Source: Gelatoporia subvermispora B
Lineage: Eukaryota > Basidiomycota > Agaricomycetes > Polyporales > Gelatoporiaceae
Assembly (NCBI GenBank): GCA_000320605.2
Contig: KB445799.1
Location: forward strand, 915,234-979,233
Direction of reading: 5' to 3'
Length of the DNA stretch: 64,000 nucleotides
The position numbers and the translations under genes were made by a program. This document shows positions 1 to 11,896 of the stretch, in pieces. The number at the start of each line of letters is the position of its first letter. The stretch's first letter is position 1. A model generated the notes under the pieces. It ran no database searches, was not told the origin of the DNA, and saw nothing but the letters and a program-made list of their open reading frames with translations.

Positions 1-3000
1 CGCGCGTGTGGTACGTATCGTCGGCGGACAGGAGGTCCGCGGCATACTCGCGTACGAGTTCTACGCGGCATGGCGGGACGCAGAGCAAGGTGCGCCTGGA
101 CGATACCGTGTGTTTGACTGTCCCCCTCGGCCCTGACTGATCTTGGACTACCTCCTGTAGAGATGAGTTACCCCGAGGGACACTTTGCCGCATTCCTCGA
201 TCCGCTCGATCCGCTCCTACAGACCCTTCTCGTCGGTCTTGTCACTCTGTTCACCCGCTTCACGGCGCACTCCGCTTCGTCTGGCCATACGCCCCCGACG
301 CTCTCCCCGCTCTTCGGCCCGCTCCTGTTCGGCCTCGGGCCGTCCACGCTCGCATTCCACCACGCATACATCCACTATCTCCGCGCGACGACGGCGACAG
401 AGCACCTCATCCTCGCGTTCATCCGATGGCAAAACGTCCCGAAGACGGGCGCAACGGCGAGCGCGACGTCGATGGGCCTACCCACGCGGCTCAAGGCGTG
501 GATCCAAGGGTACCCCGCGACACTGCCAAGCATCGGACGGCACGAACGTCCGCAGCCGCGGCGCGGCGCGCGGACGGTGCGCGTCGTGAGCGTGCGGCGC
601 AACGTGCGCATGTACTCGCCAGACCTGGTCAAGAGCGCGGCGAGCTGGGCCCACCGCCCGCGCGGGGCCGTCTCGTCCGCGGGCGACCGCTCGTTCGTCG
701 GCTCGAAGGAGTGGGAGCGCATCGCGCCGCCGACGCTCAAGCTCCCGCCACGCTACTCGGATGCGTATAAAAAACGCATGGACCTCCCCCCGAACTTCCA
801 CCCCGACACTGGCGCAGGCTCGTCCACGTCCACGCTCAGCGTGCCGTCGCTCACCTCGTCCGTGTCCACCGCGTCGTCGGCATCGACATTGTTCGACGAC
901 CGCGAGCATGGAATACTCAGCGGTGCGGGAGAAGACCGCTTCCGGAGCCTCACTGATCTGAAGTGGGGTGAATTCGAGGTGATGGGTTTTGGCAACGTCG
1001 GCGCGGACGACAAGAAGCTGCAGTTCGACCTGACCGAAGGCGCGCGGGCGGTGAGTTGCTAGTTGTATCAGTGTGACGAGGTTGCCTTATGCGATAGATC
1101 TTGAAGGCTCGCGCGGCGAAGCGAGCGACCCTGACCTGGCAAGACTTTTCGAGCACTGGATTCTCCCGGACCGACGCCCCCCTCAATGCGACGCTGCAAT
1201 TCAGCGCGCCCGTCACCAATACTGTCAATTCCTGGCCGGCGCACTCGGCGGAGATATCACGCAAACTGAAGAAGACGCAGAAGGCGCTTCCGCCGTTTGG
1301 ATGGGACACGGAGCCGATCATTGGCCGCGAAGAGGTCATTGAAGAAGCATTCGTTGATGTCTTCTGTGATCTGATATATGGCGGTGGATGGATGGATATT
1401 GAGCGATGCGAGGAAGTCGACAGGGAATGCAATTGGGCACTGGTGAGTTGCATCACCGAAGCATCGCCTCCGCAGAGATTAGCCTAATTTCATTATAGGT
1501 GGAATTCAAATCAGTACCTATTGCGCGGAACAGCACAACTCCAGGCACAGGCGATCCGCGGATATCCACCACTCTCATTCTCTTCGAAGAATTTGTACCA
1601 TACGAGTACAGGCAGCAGATGGCAGTATCTGGGAGAACAAGACGCCGTCTTCCCTCACTCTTTTCGGTTTCTAGCAAGTCCAAGCAGTGGAAACCTGCCG
1701 CTACCTTGAATGGGCGACCCTATGTTATCGGACACGTGCCTGCAAGTCCCTCGTACCGTGAAGTCGAATTTGAGGGACTGCTCCGCTCTAACGGCAGTTC
1801 TACCAAGGTCATCTCTCTCGCAAAAAATCCGGAGGGTACCCGCGGCGCGGCCACGCCAGCGAGTACCGCAGCAACACCAGGCCACCAAGAACCTCTGAGT
1901 CTATCGAGCTTGAAGATTCCCACTCCACAATTCTTGCAACCAATCACTCGGACCAGGTCGAACCCAGAGGAGCCCAGGCGACCAGCCGAGGAACCTACAA
2001 AGAGACCACCGAAAGTGCAAGATCCTCCTACATCTCCAACGAATAGGTTGTCTAGGATACGCCTCCCTACGAGCCCTGTCTCGGGGAAGAAGTTGAATTT
2101 GCCCCCCGCGGAGTACGATACCATAGATTTTCACACGCGGTTGGCGAGCTTCGACGATGAGGACCAGGCACGTGGCGCGAGCACGAAGCAGAGCAGACGG
2201 CGGTCGAGAGACGACGCATGGGTGGACATACTCGTTACAAACAATGGCAGACGTATGGCTAGTCAGGACGCAGTGATGCGACCAGCAGGAGTTCGGGGCG
2301 GACGGTCGGATCCTGATCTCGTGAGCCAGGAGATATCGGAGGTCCTTGCGGCGATACAGGCGCACCCGGATACAGACGATGAAGATACTCAGCCAGTACA
2401 CGCCCCTGATCAAGAGGAACCCCCTGCCACTGCGTCTTCCCTCGCATACGATGAGCCCGAGCGCGACTCTGTACTGCACGGTGAGGAAGACGAGGATGAC
2501 CCACCACGAGCTGTGATACAGAAGCGTCTGGGCTACTTCGACCTACACCCCGAACGGAGGCACGCTCCGAGCGGGGACAGCCGATCATCTGAGCCTGGTC
2601 GACAGTCGTTTGACAGCACTGGCGACGCGGGAATGCAACACACGGACGATGGCGCCTCGTCTTGGCAATCTCATTCCTCGTACACTACGGAAGAAAATGA
2701 AGAAAACCTGGAGGCAACGCCCAACCCGTCATTCTACCAGCCCGCATTCGCACAGGGAACACAGTCCCTCTCGCAACGGGATCTACCTGTTGTTAACGTC
2801 TCTCCACCCCCCGTCACACCTCCAGAGAATGCACCCACGCCAGCACCGACCCCTGCTGCGACCAGCAAGACAGCATCGCTTATTCAGATGTACCGCGAGA
2901 AGGAACGCGCCACTACTACGCCAGCACCCGCATCGCGCCTACCCGTGCGTAGTGGCTCCCTTCCCGATGCACCGAACGCACCGCGCACATCCCCTGCGCC

Positions 3001-3136
3001 GCCAGAAATTGAAGAGGTCCCAGTGAACGACAATGAATCGGTGCTCGAGGAGGTGCCTGAGCCAGACCTTCCCGTGCGTTACGTGCACGGCGCGCCGCTG
3101 CACAATGTGCTGGAAGAAGAGGAAGAGGAGTACTGA
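1..3136 (+). CDS. Conserved hypothetical basidiomycete protein, 5'-partial at the window edge
   Basis: I do not recognise a named family. The coding sequence enters from the left edge: an open frame from base 2 to 107 joins through a 53-bp intron (108-160, GTGTGT...TGTAG) in phase 1 to the exon whose first Met is at 163, so that Met is probably internal. Exons are <2-107, 161-1050, 1098-1442 and 1499-3136, with introns of 53, 47 and 56 bp, all phase-consistent. The N-terminal half has a hydrophobic stretch (LLQTLLVGLVTLFTRF) and a globular block around FGWDTEPIIGREEV and LFEEFVPYEYRQQM. The C-terminal half, from about 1850 on, is rich in Pro, Ser, Thr and Glu and is probably disordered, ending in an acidic tail. 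It may be a regulatory or scaffold protein, but the sequence does not show a function. Confidence 0.8.
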
Positions 3137-3654
3137 CGCGGGAGGGCGATTCTTCCCGTAAAGTGAATAGTAAATGGACTCGCGCCCGGCACACGCCTCA
3201 GGCTTACCCAGGACATTCATTCTAGTATGATACCGGCGTGCGCTGCTTGTTGAATCTTACCCTGACATGTGCCCGTCCGGCCGCAGGGCTGTGGCCTCGC
3301 TTGCGCTCGTTGAGATGTGCGACGCATTTCCCGTTGTTGTTGTTAATACTGTTGTGTTGCGGCCGCCTTCATTTATGGATACCATGGATTGGCCCCCTCG
3401 TATATCGTACGCATTCCTTACCCTTCCAGCGTGTGTCTAGTATCCCCACATACATATCGTTCATGCTTCCCCCCATGTTGTTCTTGGATTATACACATGC
3501 ATGTTGCAGCATACCTTGTGCAAAGCACCGAATCGATGTCACTCACGCGTCGTCTAAGACATATTTGGATAACCACATTTGATTCCGATGGAACAGACAT
3601 CATCGCCATCGACAGAGCTGCCACGTGCTTATCCGTGTCGAACGTTCCTTCACG

Positions 3655-3942
3655 CACCGCGGGCAATCGCCCATATTTCCATTGGATAAATGGTGGACTT
3701 ATCGTGGTAAATGATTGCATATTGCGCGGATAAGTCCATCGGTTAGTCGCTGGTCTGATTCAAAATATTTCTCAGGTGCAGCCGAGAAATTCGCATATCT
3801 CTCGAATAATTCCAAGAAGTCCATATATATCTCAAGTAAGTCCAGGGGTTATTTCTAAAGGATTTATCGAGGTGTTATTCAATCGTTTTCTACGATAAGT
3901 TCTACGCTTATCAGGCCAAAATATGGGCGGATGCCCGCGGTG
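3655..3942. mobile_element. Candidate MITE: 288-bp inverted-repeat element with 3-bp flanking repeat
   Basis: The two ends are inverted repeats. Both arms read caccgcgggca inward, then continue as cgcccatatt and, further in, share acttatcgt and a gattg..ata block, giving imperfect arms of about 70 bp (3655-3724 and 3871-3942). The trinucleotide acg directly flanks both ends (3652-3654 and 3943-3945), consistent with a 3-bp target duplication. No ORF lies inside. It fits a non-autonomous foldback or MITE element in the gap between two genes. The transposase family cannot be named from this. Confidence 0.55.
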
Positions 3943-4350
3943 ACGATTGCATCTCGGAATGTACAATATGTCTAAACATCACACTATCTCGTCTCACTTC
4001 ATGCACTGACGCGTCAAGACTGAAAGTCTGAAACGATGTCGCGGGGTTCGCTCAAGTCCGGGTTCGTGCATACTGGCAGTTGAGTCCTAATTTTAGAGTT
4101 ATTGGGTGCGTAGAAGGTGTTGTGGTACGACTGAGTCGAGCTTCGAGTGCATCACATTCTGAGATTGAAATTCGCTGGTGTTAGCATTTGTGTTCGGTCT
4201 CAACTACTGTGACTCGCAGTATTTTCGACTTTCAAACTCGCGTAGCTGAGTCTAGGCCGCTCAAATGTTCGCGGCATGGACATGATGGATCAGATTCATT
4301 CGTTCAGTCGCGGCCGCATCGTTACCGGCCAGTACTTTAACGGATCTTCA

Positions 4351-4356
4351 TATAAG
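4351..4356 (+). promoter_or_regulatory. TATA-like box upstream of DUF6533 gene
   Basis: TATAAG lies 74 bases before the ATG at 4425, a typical fungal TATA-to-start distance. No other core elements were identified. Confidence 0.4.
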
Positions 4357-4424
4357 CGGCCGTCCATAGGGACCTGACCATCTACATCTCAGACGTGGCT
4401 TCATTCTGCTGCTTGCTTCACGAA

Positions 4425-6102
4425 ATGTCCTTTCAGTACGGCTCAACTCTGGCTGACGAGGTCGTTGGTTTCGTGCAGTCGAAGTGAGTTCTCATCGGGC
4501 ACAGGTCGAATCCTAATGTGCTTAATATCTCCACTGTGACTAATACATGAAGCCTCGTCACATCTTATTGCGATGTTGCATTGGCTAGTGAGTGTCATCC
4601 AATGTATGTAGCATATCGATTGACAGTTGAAACGCTTACAGCTCTCATCATCTATGATCACCTCCGTACTTTGGACAAGGAGTGGGAGCTCGTATGGAGG
4701 CAGAGGTTTTCCGGCTTTACACTGCTATTCTGCATGAACAGATGGCTTATTCTCGCATTGATTATCTTGGACATGGTCCCACTCTTTGTCAGCATACCCG
4801 TGAGTACATTTGTTTTGGTGGAGCAGCTACATGCTCAGGCTACTGTTTCCAGAGGTTCGATATTTCGCTGCGAGAAATAGCGGTGTTACCCTGACTCCCG
4901 TAAATTCTAGTTGTAGTTGGCTGGGATATGTCTCCTACGCGACACAGATTTGTTTGTATGCTCTGTGGGCAGGTAAAGTAAAAGAGCGACCGTAAGAGAA
5001 CGCATAATTTATTGATGACCTCGAGAAGTGTTTTCTGGGCTACGCGTCCACGTGCTCCAAAGAGGGAACTACTTGCTCGTAATCACTGTTGTTTTACTCA
5101 GCATGGTTCCAGTTGGTGTCAATGCGGTAAGCACTTGCCTACTCGATTGTGTAATAAAACTGAGTCAAACCATGACTGTCCTCCCGAATAGTATTTCGAA
5201 TTTGTCAGAACCAGTTCTCAGGTGCTATTTTTTCCGATTATTGGTCAACAATGCGTTCAAGTCGCAGATGTTTCCCGTAGTACGACTACGAAGTAAGTCG
5301 GTTATCAAATTAAGTAATTGGATGCTTATCGATCATCTATCACATCATCCTACAGAGGTACGGTGATCACTGTTGTATATATGTAGTCTGACATGTGCAT
5401 AGTCGAAATCGTTACCCGAATGTGTATCATAGGAGCAGACATGATTGTTATGCTTGCTACTTGGTTAAGCACATGGGCTTCAATTGGGATTTTCCGTAGA
5501 AACAATGTTAGAAGCGAGCTGATGTGGATGTTGTTTGTGGACGGTGAGACATGATATAACTATGCGAGCTGATAATAATGACTTACATTGAGATCATAGG
5601 CACGTTCTACTTCATGTGGGTGATGACATAAATGTCGATGGCTCCTGCTGACGATGACGGAGAGGCCTACTGGCCCTGAACATATTGGATATCGTAGGTG
5701 TGACTACAGATGTACGCTGGCAATTAATAGTAGCAAATCCCAAACCTGACCTTGTAATACATTGTAATACAGGTCTTTGTAGATGCCTCTGCATTTACGA
5801 TACCGTCAGTGTTACAGCTTACTAGACCCGTTTATCCGTCAGGCTACTGATGCGAATCGTATTCCAGGCTTTCTTCGATCATCATCACCCACTTCATGCT
5901 CAACCTGCGCAAGCTTGCGTTACATTCCTCTGAGTCGATGGCCACTGGACTGTTCTCCACGGATGACGGAGGAATCAGGCAAGATCGGTCTGGCACGCAT
6001 TCTTCAGGATTTGTAGGAAACATGGGTGAACTGCTCGACCATGACTCTAACACTGACGACCCGGAAATTGCCTGGGAAGGAAACGAGGATGAGCACTATT
6101 GA
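4425..6102 (+). CDS. DUF6533-type multi-spanning membrane protein, many short exons
   Basis: The N-terminal exons join as 4425-4483, 4553-4587 and 4642-4799 (phases 2, 1, 0). They give the family's YCDVALA...YDHLRTLDKEWELVW signature followed by hydrophobic helices (LILALIILDMVPLFV). Later exons carry the expected helices (ICLYALWAG near 4950; YLLVITVVLLSMVPVGVNA near 5080), and the gene ends with the family-like FMLNLRK stretch and an acidic tail stopping at 6102. The family is expanded in mushroom-forming fungi and resembles seven-helix proteins of unknown function. I could not fix every middle exon (about 4800-5890); one exon candidate there needs an unusually short intron, so decay cannot be excluded. 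Confidence 0.6.
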
Positions 6103-6882
6103 GGAGACGCGTATTGAACGAACCGCTCGGCACGCAGGATACTACTACTTACTCAGTTACGTCCAAAATAGCAGATACGAGGGCTTTCGCGACATGTGGT
6201 CCACATTTTCTAAACCCTGGTTGTGATCGAGTCACCTACATACCGTATATCAATCTGAAACTGGATGGGCATAATTGAACACCAACACAGAATCCGGATG
6301 GTCATCCTAAGAAGTGATGGAGCTCTCACAGGGGAGGTTCATAGTTCGCACTCTAGTAGATGTTAATTTAAGAACTCAATCTAGATTCTGCTGGTGCAAT
6401 GTGTGTATTCATACATGGCAGATGGTCATAATCTGACGACTGCCACGCTGGAATTCTTGGCGACAACAACGCATTTCTCGAGATCCGGGATCCCTGCGGC
6501 GTCATTGAGTGGTCCACAACTGGCACGTGATGACGGGCGGTTATGTATCGGCATCACGTGAGTATCATCACTGGGTACATGCACAGTAACTTTGGCGCTC
6601 GCAACTCAGATTCGTGTTTTGTATGTCAATGCTCTCTATCCCCGACACGTCGTCCATGGGCGTTGAAATTTGGGTGTAATAGTGCTATATTGCACTGGGG
6701 CGCAAAGAGAAACTGTCTCAAGGCAGCTGTGCGTCTCTTGCGGTCACTAATCATCCCCCCAAGAGTGGCTACTACCCTTGCGAGTAGAAAGACACTCAAG
6801 AGTATTTTGACAGGCACGTAACGTCTCTGAGTGCCTTCAGAAATCACTCAATATGACCTGCATTGCAGCGAACATTTCTTGA
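6103..6882. other. Intergenic region, nothing recognised
   Basis: Between the DUF6533 gene and the adrenodoxin reductase gene. The in-frame codon just before the ATG at 6883 is a stop, so no in-frame N-terminal extension (such as a mitochondrial presequence) exists without an extra spliced 5' exon, which I could not identify. Confidence 0.5.
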
Positions 6883-8393
6883 ATGGCACCGCCCATCAAG
6901 CTAGCTATCGTGGGTGCAGGCCCGTCTGCATTCTATGTGGCGTCTCGGATACTCTCGTTGTTGCCTGCATCAAGCTCGCAGTCGCTCAAAATCCACTTGT
7001 ACGACCGTCTGTGGGCGCCGCATGGTCTTGTGAGATATGGAGTTGCGCCGGATCACCCGGAGGTCAAGGTGAATCCATAGCTTCTCACAAGCCTCCGTCG
7101 AATACCGACCTTTTGCAGAACTGCACGCACAAGTTCGACGCCGCAGCGACAGACCCACGACTGCGTTTCTTCGGAAATGTTAACATCGATACACCTTCAC
7201 CCGTTCCTCACGCCCTATCCCTTCCGCTATCCGCTCTGCTCCCGCACTATACGCACCTGCTTTTCTCCACCGGCTGCACCGTCCCGATCCTGCACTCTGC
7301 CCTTCCTCCGTCATCGTACTGTGTCCCTGCACTCTCGCTCGTGCACTGGTACACGCAGCATCCCTCCCGCCCACCAGCGCCACCGCTCGAGCGCATCTCA
7401 CATGTGTCGTTGATTGGGCAAGGCAACGTCTCTCTCGACGTCGCGCGCATGCTGCTCATGCCGCCCGCCGAACTCGCCAAGCACGATGTCCCCGCGCCCG
7501 TGCTCGCCGTGCTGGAGCGGTCCGCGGTGCAGCACGTCTCGATCATCGGGCGACGCGGCCCGCTCCAGGCGGCGTTCACGGTGAAGGAGCTGCGCGAGAT
7601 GATGAACCTGCCCGACGCGGCGATGGTGCCGCTCGACCCCGCCGTGTTGCGCGTGCCCGACGGGCTCACGCTCACGCGCCAGCAGACGCGCGCGTTGCAG
7701 CTCCTCGGGCAGGGCTCGAAGAACGCGTTTGGCAGCACGAAGAAGACGTGGTCGCTCGACTTTTTTCGCTCGCCGACGGGCCTCGTCACCCCGGAGTCCC
7801 TCGGCGCGTCGAATGCCTCTTCGTCGCAACCTCAAGCGCAACTTTCGCTGGCGCACACGACACTCGACCCGGACGCGCGCGCGGTCCCGACGGGCGAGAC
7901 GTCCACGCTCGCGACGTCGCTCGTGGTGACGTCGCTCGGGCATCGCGCGGAGCCGACTGCACCGTGGTACGACCCCGGGCTGGGCCACCTGCGCACGCTC
8001 GGCGGGCGCGTGCTTGACACGGTGGGACGCACGGTGCGGAACGTGTACGCGAGCGGGTGGGCATCAGTTGGCGCGCGCGGCGTGCTCGCGAGCACAATGA
8101 TGGACGCGTACGCGGTCACGGATGTCATTCTGCGCGATGCGCAGGGTGAGACGCGCGCGGATGGTGAGGCCACGACGGTTGAGCAGGTGGAGGTGCTCCC
8201 GAGGGAGGTAGGGGACGATGCGCCGCCGCCGGAGGTCGAGCGGGCGCTGCGGGAGGGGCTGGTGACGGATTATGAGGCGTGGAGGATGGTGGATGCAGAG
8301 GAGGTAAGGAGGGGGGAAGCGATGAGGAAGGAACGCGAACGGATGTCGTGGGATGAGGCAAGGTCGTTCCTTGCGACAGCCAGAGCTCAATGA
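6883..8393 (+). CDS. ARH1: NADPH:adrenodoxin (ferredoxin) oxidoreductase, ARH1/FDXR type
   Basis: Exons 6883-7068 and 7119-8393 around a 50-bp phase-0 intron give 486 aa, normal for the family. The FAD-binding fold starts at once (IVGAGPSAFYVASRIL), followed by the hallmark LVRYGVAPDHPEVK. The NADPH-binding segment is LIGQGNVSLDVARMLL with IGRRGPLQAAFTVKELRE, and the C-terminal FAD-contact motif is GWASVGARGVLASTMMDAY. The enzyme passes electrons from NADPH to mitochondrial ferredoxin for Fe-S cluster, heme A and steroid-type reactions. Oddly there is no visible mitochondrial presequence: the fold begins at residue 7. The very GC-rich second exon contrasts with the AT-richer flanks. ARH1 is used as the family name. 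Confidence 0.93.
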
Positions 8394-8847
8394 TCGTCTT
8401 CCTTGGAGCAATTTAGTAGATCCTACATTGTGCTTACTTGATAATATCACAATGACACAACTCTGTTCGTGCACCAGGGCCCTCTAAAGGCTTTGAAGGC
8501 CTTTGCATTGATTTCAAGATTGTGGTGATATTCAAAGTCATCGTTCGACCAGCCTGGTGCGCTTTCGCGACAAACGCGTCGCGTCGCGATCACATGCAGC
8601 GGGACGCGTGGCTGATTGAGGAAGATAGAGGATGCTCTTTACTCTTCCCGCCGACCTCCTCACGATGACTCTTAACACCACGTCAACGACTCCATGAGAA
8701 TCTGAAGCGGCTTAGTCTGCGTTACAAGGCTTGTCGAGGTGAGAGGTAATCGATCTCCACGGCCTATGCCACACAGAATGTATACATCTTCAGCGTCGCC
8801 GTTCTACACCAGATTCGACTTGTATATCAAGTCAACAACGTTAAGAG
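8394..8847. other. Intergenic region with paired ACGCGT boxes
   Basis: No gene. It serves as the 3' flank of the reductase gene and the 5' region of the next gene. It contains two ACGCGT hexamers (8574-8579 and 8604-8609). Confidence 0.5.
8574..8609. promoter_or_regulatory. Two MCB-like (ACGCGT) boxes, about 240-275 bp upstream of the next ATG
   Basis: Two palindromic ACGCGT sites lie 30 bp apart within a run of CpG-rich hexamers. In ascomycete yeasts this is the MluI cell-cycle box bound by MBF. Clustering upstream of a disordered zinc-type protein suggests G1/S control of that gene, but this is inference from motif alone. Confidence 0.35.
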
Positions 8848-11167
8848 ATGGTGAAAGAAACCCCATCCTCCTTCCGCCTCCCTCAGCGACTCGGAGACCC
8901 GTCGGAGACTCCAACTCAAGCCGCTGCACGACCACAGAAGGCTAGCAAGGTCTCACGTCCTCCAGGAATTCCAGCCCCTAAACCTGTGCCACCTCCACAA
9001 CCTTCCTTCGCACCTGCCCTGGATTATTCCAGTTCTACCACGACGCTCATAGGCGACCCCGTCCAGGATGGGGACGACTTGTTCGGTCAACCGGGGCCTT
9101 TGCTTACTGGTATCAAGCCAAACGCAGCACGGAGAGGCAGAATGATAGCCTATGTGTCGATTCCGATCAGGAAGGGAATTGGTTCTGGGCTTGCATGGCC
9201 TCAATCACGCTCTGTGGCAGCCGACGATCCTCAGACGGACAACGCAGCGAAAGGAGGTCCTCCTAAGCATGCGCGACGTCTTTCGATGTCCGGCGCTACC
9301 GCTGACCCTGCACCACCGAGGACTCATGGCAAGGCGTCTGCACAGGGCAAGACGCAAGTCCAGACTTCACGACCACTCAAACGCAAGCACAGTTTGCCAG
9401 TGGCGGAATCGACTGTTGTGCAGACCATACAGCATGCTGTCTCGGCAAACGCTGCCCTCGCACTGGAAAGTTCTCCCCCGAGGAAGAAGGCCTCGACTCG
9501 GAAGGCTACTTCACGCGCTAGCGACCACATGCCGAGCGGTGGCATATCCGTACCTCTACTCTCACATGATGACCAGCCTCGAAGGACCAGAGCCACATCA
9601 TTATCCGACTCGCTTGGGGGGAGCACCCGAGCATCTGGCATACTAGAACGTATATCGCAGAAGAGACACTCCTTAAGCCAAGCTGAGATCGACACACACA
9701 TCGCAGAAGCTATACAGTATGCCACCTCCAGTGTGGCAGCGTCCAGAAACCAGAAAAGTCCACCGCCTCAGCCGATGGCGGGTCCCTCCAAGCCGAGAAT
9801 CAGCGAGATAAGTCCACCCAAAAGACCTCGAGGACGGTCGCGTAAGCGTCCCTCGGAAGGCCACGCGCCAGACCGCGCAGTCGTCGACAGCGGCGGTCAG
9901 AGAAGCGGTTCTACTGACATCGGCAGGACAGAAGCACCCGCGCAACCAGCGACGCCTCACACTCCTGCATCAACGCCCAGGAGACGGTCAGAGCGCGGAC
10001 GAGGACAAGAGGTTGTCGCTGAGTTCCTTGTGCCTGTGGCCGAGGACGACGGTCCGCAGACGTCGGAGCGGCGGGGGCGGTCACGCAGCCGCTCGAGGCG
10101 TCGCACTTCGTTCACAAGTGCGCCGATCGATGACCCGAGCTTGCTGACGCGGAAGTGCTCCGCCAAGCGATGCAAGGTCTTCATCCCGTCGTTCGAGCGC
10201 TATCCCTTCAAACTGTGCGACGGATGTCGCGAGCGCGCCCGGGAAGCAGCGAGGCGCTCTAAGCTTTCGAAGACTACTGGCCGCCATTCCTTAGGGCCTG
10301 CCGAAGTGCAGGGTATAGGCAAGGAGACCGAGAAAGAAACGCAAGGTCTCTCTTCGAGACTGCGTGCGGCGAGTCTTGGCCGTGCTGATGCTGCAAAGAT
10401 GAAGGGACACGCCGATCGCACACAAATAGGCAGTTTTGGTTCCTACGCGGGTCGGGTCTTGGAACATGACAGTGGCGGGGAAGGGCGCGCGGGGCGCCAA
10501 ACGGAAGCGGAGACGGAGGCGGAAGTGGAACAAGTGGAGGAGGACGAGGAATTCGGCCCGCAGAGCAAGGAGGGCGCGCCTACTACCCCGCTACCGTCTG
10601 CCAAGTGGTATCTGGACCTTGACAGCCTCGCATGGAAGGAGGTGCAGCGATCGGAATCCACGCCATCGAGAGCTCCTTCCACACCGGGTAGCACAGCGCC
10701 CGGGACCACCTTTGGGGCAAGCACTGTTCAAGACACTGACCCCATGGACTATGAGCTTGCTCATGAAGAGACACACGAAGGAGGGGCAATAGAGGAGCAG
10801 GAAGAGGACCAGATCGACATGTATCAGAGCCTTGATGTTTTGTGTGATCGTCTTGCGACTGCTCTCAAGGACTCCCCGTGTCAATATGCGTCGTTCGAGG
10901 TGGGTGGGGCGACAGACCAGGGTACGCGCGGTGCGCCGGAGAGCCTAGGGGCGCAGTTCAGAGGCGCGTGCGCTGTCATTGTCGGGCAAGACACGCGGTT
11001 GGATGAAACATGTCTCCGCGGGTACATGAGGCAACTACTCCAGCGGTGCGAGTCTCTTGTAAAGTCCGTCTTCTCTACAATCCTCCGCACGATATATACT
11101 GATTCCGTAATCTTTCCAGGCTGAACAGCCCCAATTTGCGTATTCCTACGAACCGGATTTCTGTTGA
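8848..11167 (+). CDS. Disordered nuclear-type protein with a CX4CX14CX2C zinc-binding motif
   Basis: Exons 8848-11058 and 11120-11167 around a 61-bp phase-0 intron (branch-like ctgat) give 752 aa. The short last exon adds about 15 residues (AEQPQFAYSYEPDFC) that plain ORF reading would miss. Most of the protein is low complexity and rich in Ser, Pro, Arg and Lys, with several basic clusters (KRPRGRSRKR; RRGRSRSRSRRR) that could be nuclear-localisation signals. The one folded-looking segment, about residues 434-470, has four cysteines spaced CX4CX14CX2C (C437, C442, C457, C460) followed by a basic helix-like ERAREAARRSK. This resembles small fungal zinc-binding motifs with the pattern C...C..P..Y..K.C..CR. 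A DNA- or chromatin-linked role is inferred only; no named family is recognised. Confidence 0.75.
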
Positions 11168-11896
11168 GATTCCATGTGCCTGCACGGATGGCCCGGACAA
11201 ACAGTCCTGTAGCAGGCGCGTCATAATGACGATTTCAGAGACATCCCTTCCCGAAGCGATGCTCTACCTTCAGGCCCTCGTGAAAGGAATATTTATCACG
11301 GTCGAATTTCTCTCATGAGGGTAACGATTCTTCATGAATACTGTCTCGTATTGCATACTCTATCATCGGAATGTAGTTGGACTCAATTCGATGCTGGTCA
11401 GCAAAATGACTCATGCTGTCGGACTCGGCCTGCCTTCTTGATGCAACCAATCGTGCGCACTTCTACAAGATTCTGGCATGCGTCAATGATCTGGTTCCCG
11501 ATCATTAAACAGGTATATCCGGGCAACGTGAAGTTTGAACATGAACCCCATGTCCGCTATATAACTTACGCTATTCGGAGAACGCGACGAGCACGGATCA
11601 GTGGCACAGCTTCTGCAAGGACAACTCAGCCGCCTCGGTTATCGAGCATGTGTATGATCGATGTATACCCCGGTGTTGCGAATTTTGACAGTGGCGCCTC
11701 GGCAGAACGTGAAAATTTAGACTCTCCGGGAAAAATAAATTATAAATAGTCTAAGATGATATGTAGGCCGTAAAGTTACATAGTCCTGTTTCGACGTAGT
11801 TCGTGGGGGTCCTCACACCTCCATAATGGCTAGTGCTCTTCAGCCTTGGTGAAACGCACCCACAGACCGCCCTGCACAATTTGAAATCTCAGCGAT
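11168..11896. other. Intergenic region between convergent genes
   Basis: Convergent 3' flanks of the zinc-motif gene and the P450. A 144-codon ORF at 11315-11749 lacks any recognisable feature and is not called. Confidence 0.5.

Larger units (their letters stand above)
3137..4424. other. Intergenic region holding the inverted-repeat element
   Basis: No supported gene. It holds the 3' flank of the left-edge gene, the inverted-repeat element at 3655-3942, and the TATA-bearing upstream region of the DUF6533 gene. Short ORFs here have no recognisable product. Confidence 0.6.

Noticed and set aside
11315..11749. 144-codon plus-strand ORF
   Set aside because: No recognisable motif, lies between convergent genes and has irregular composition.
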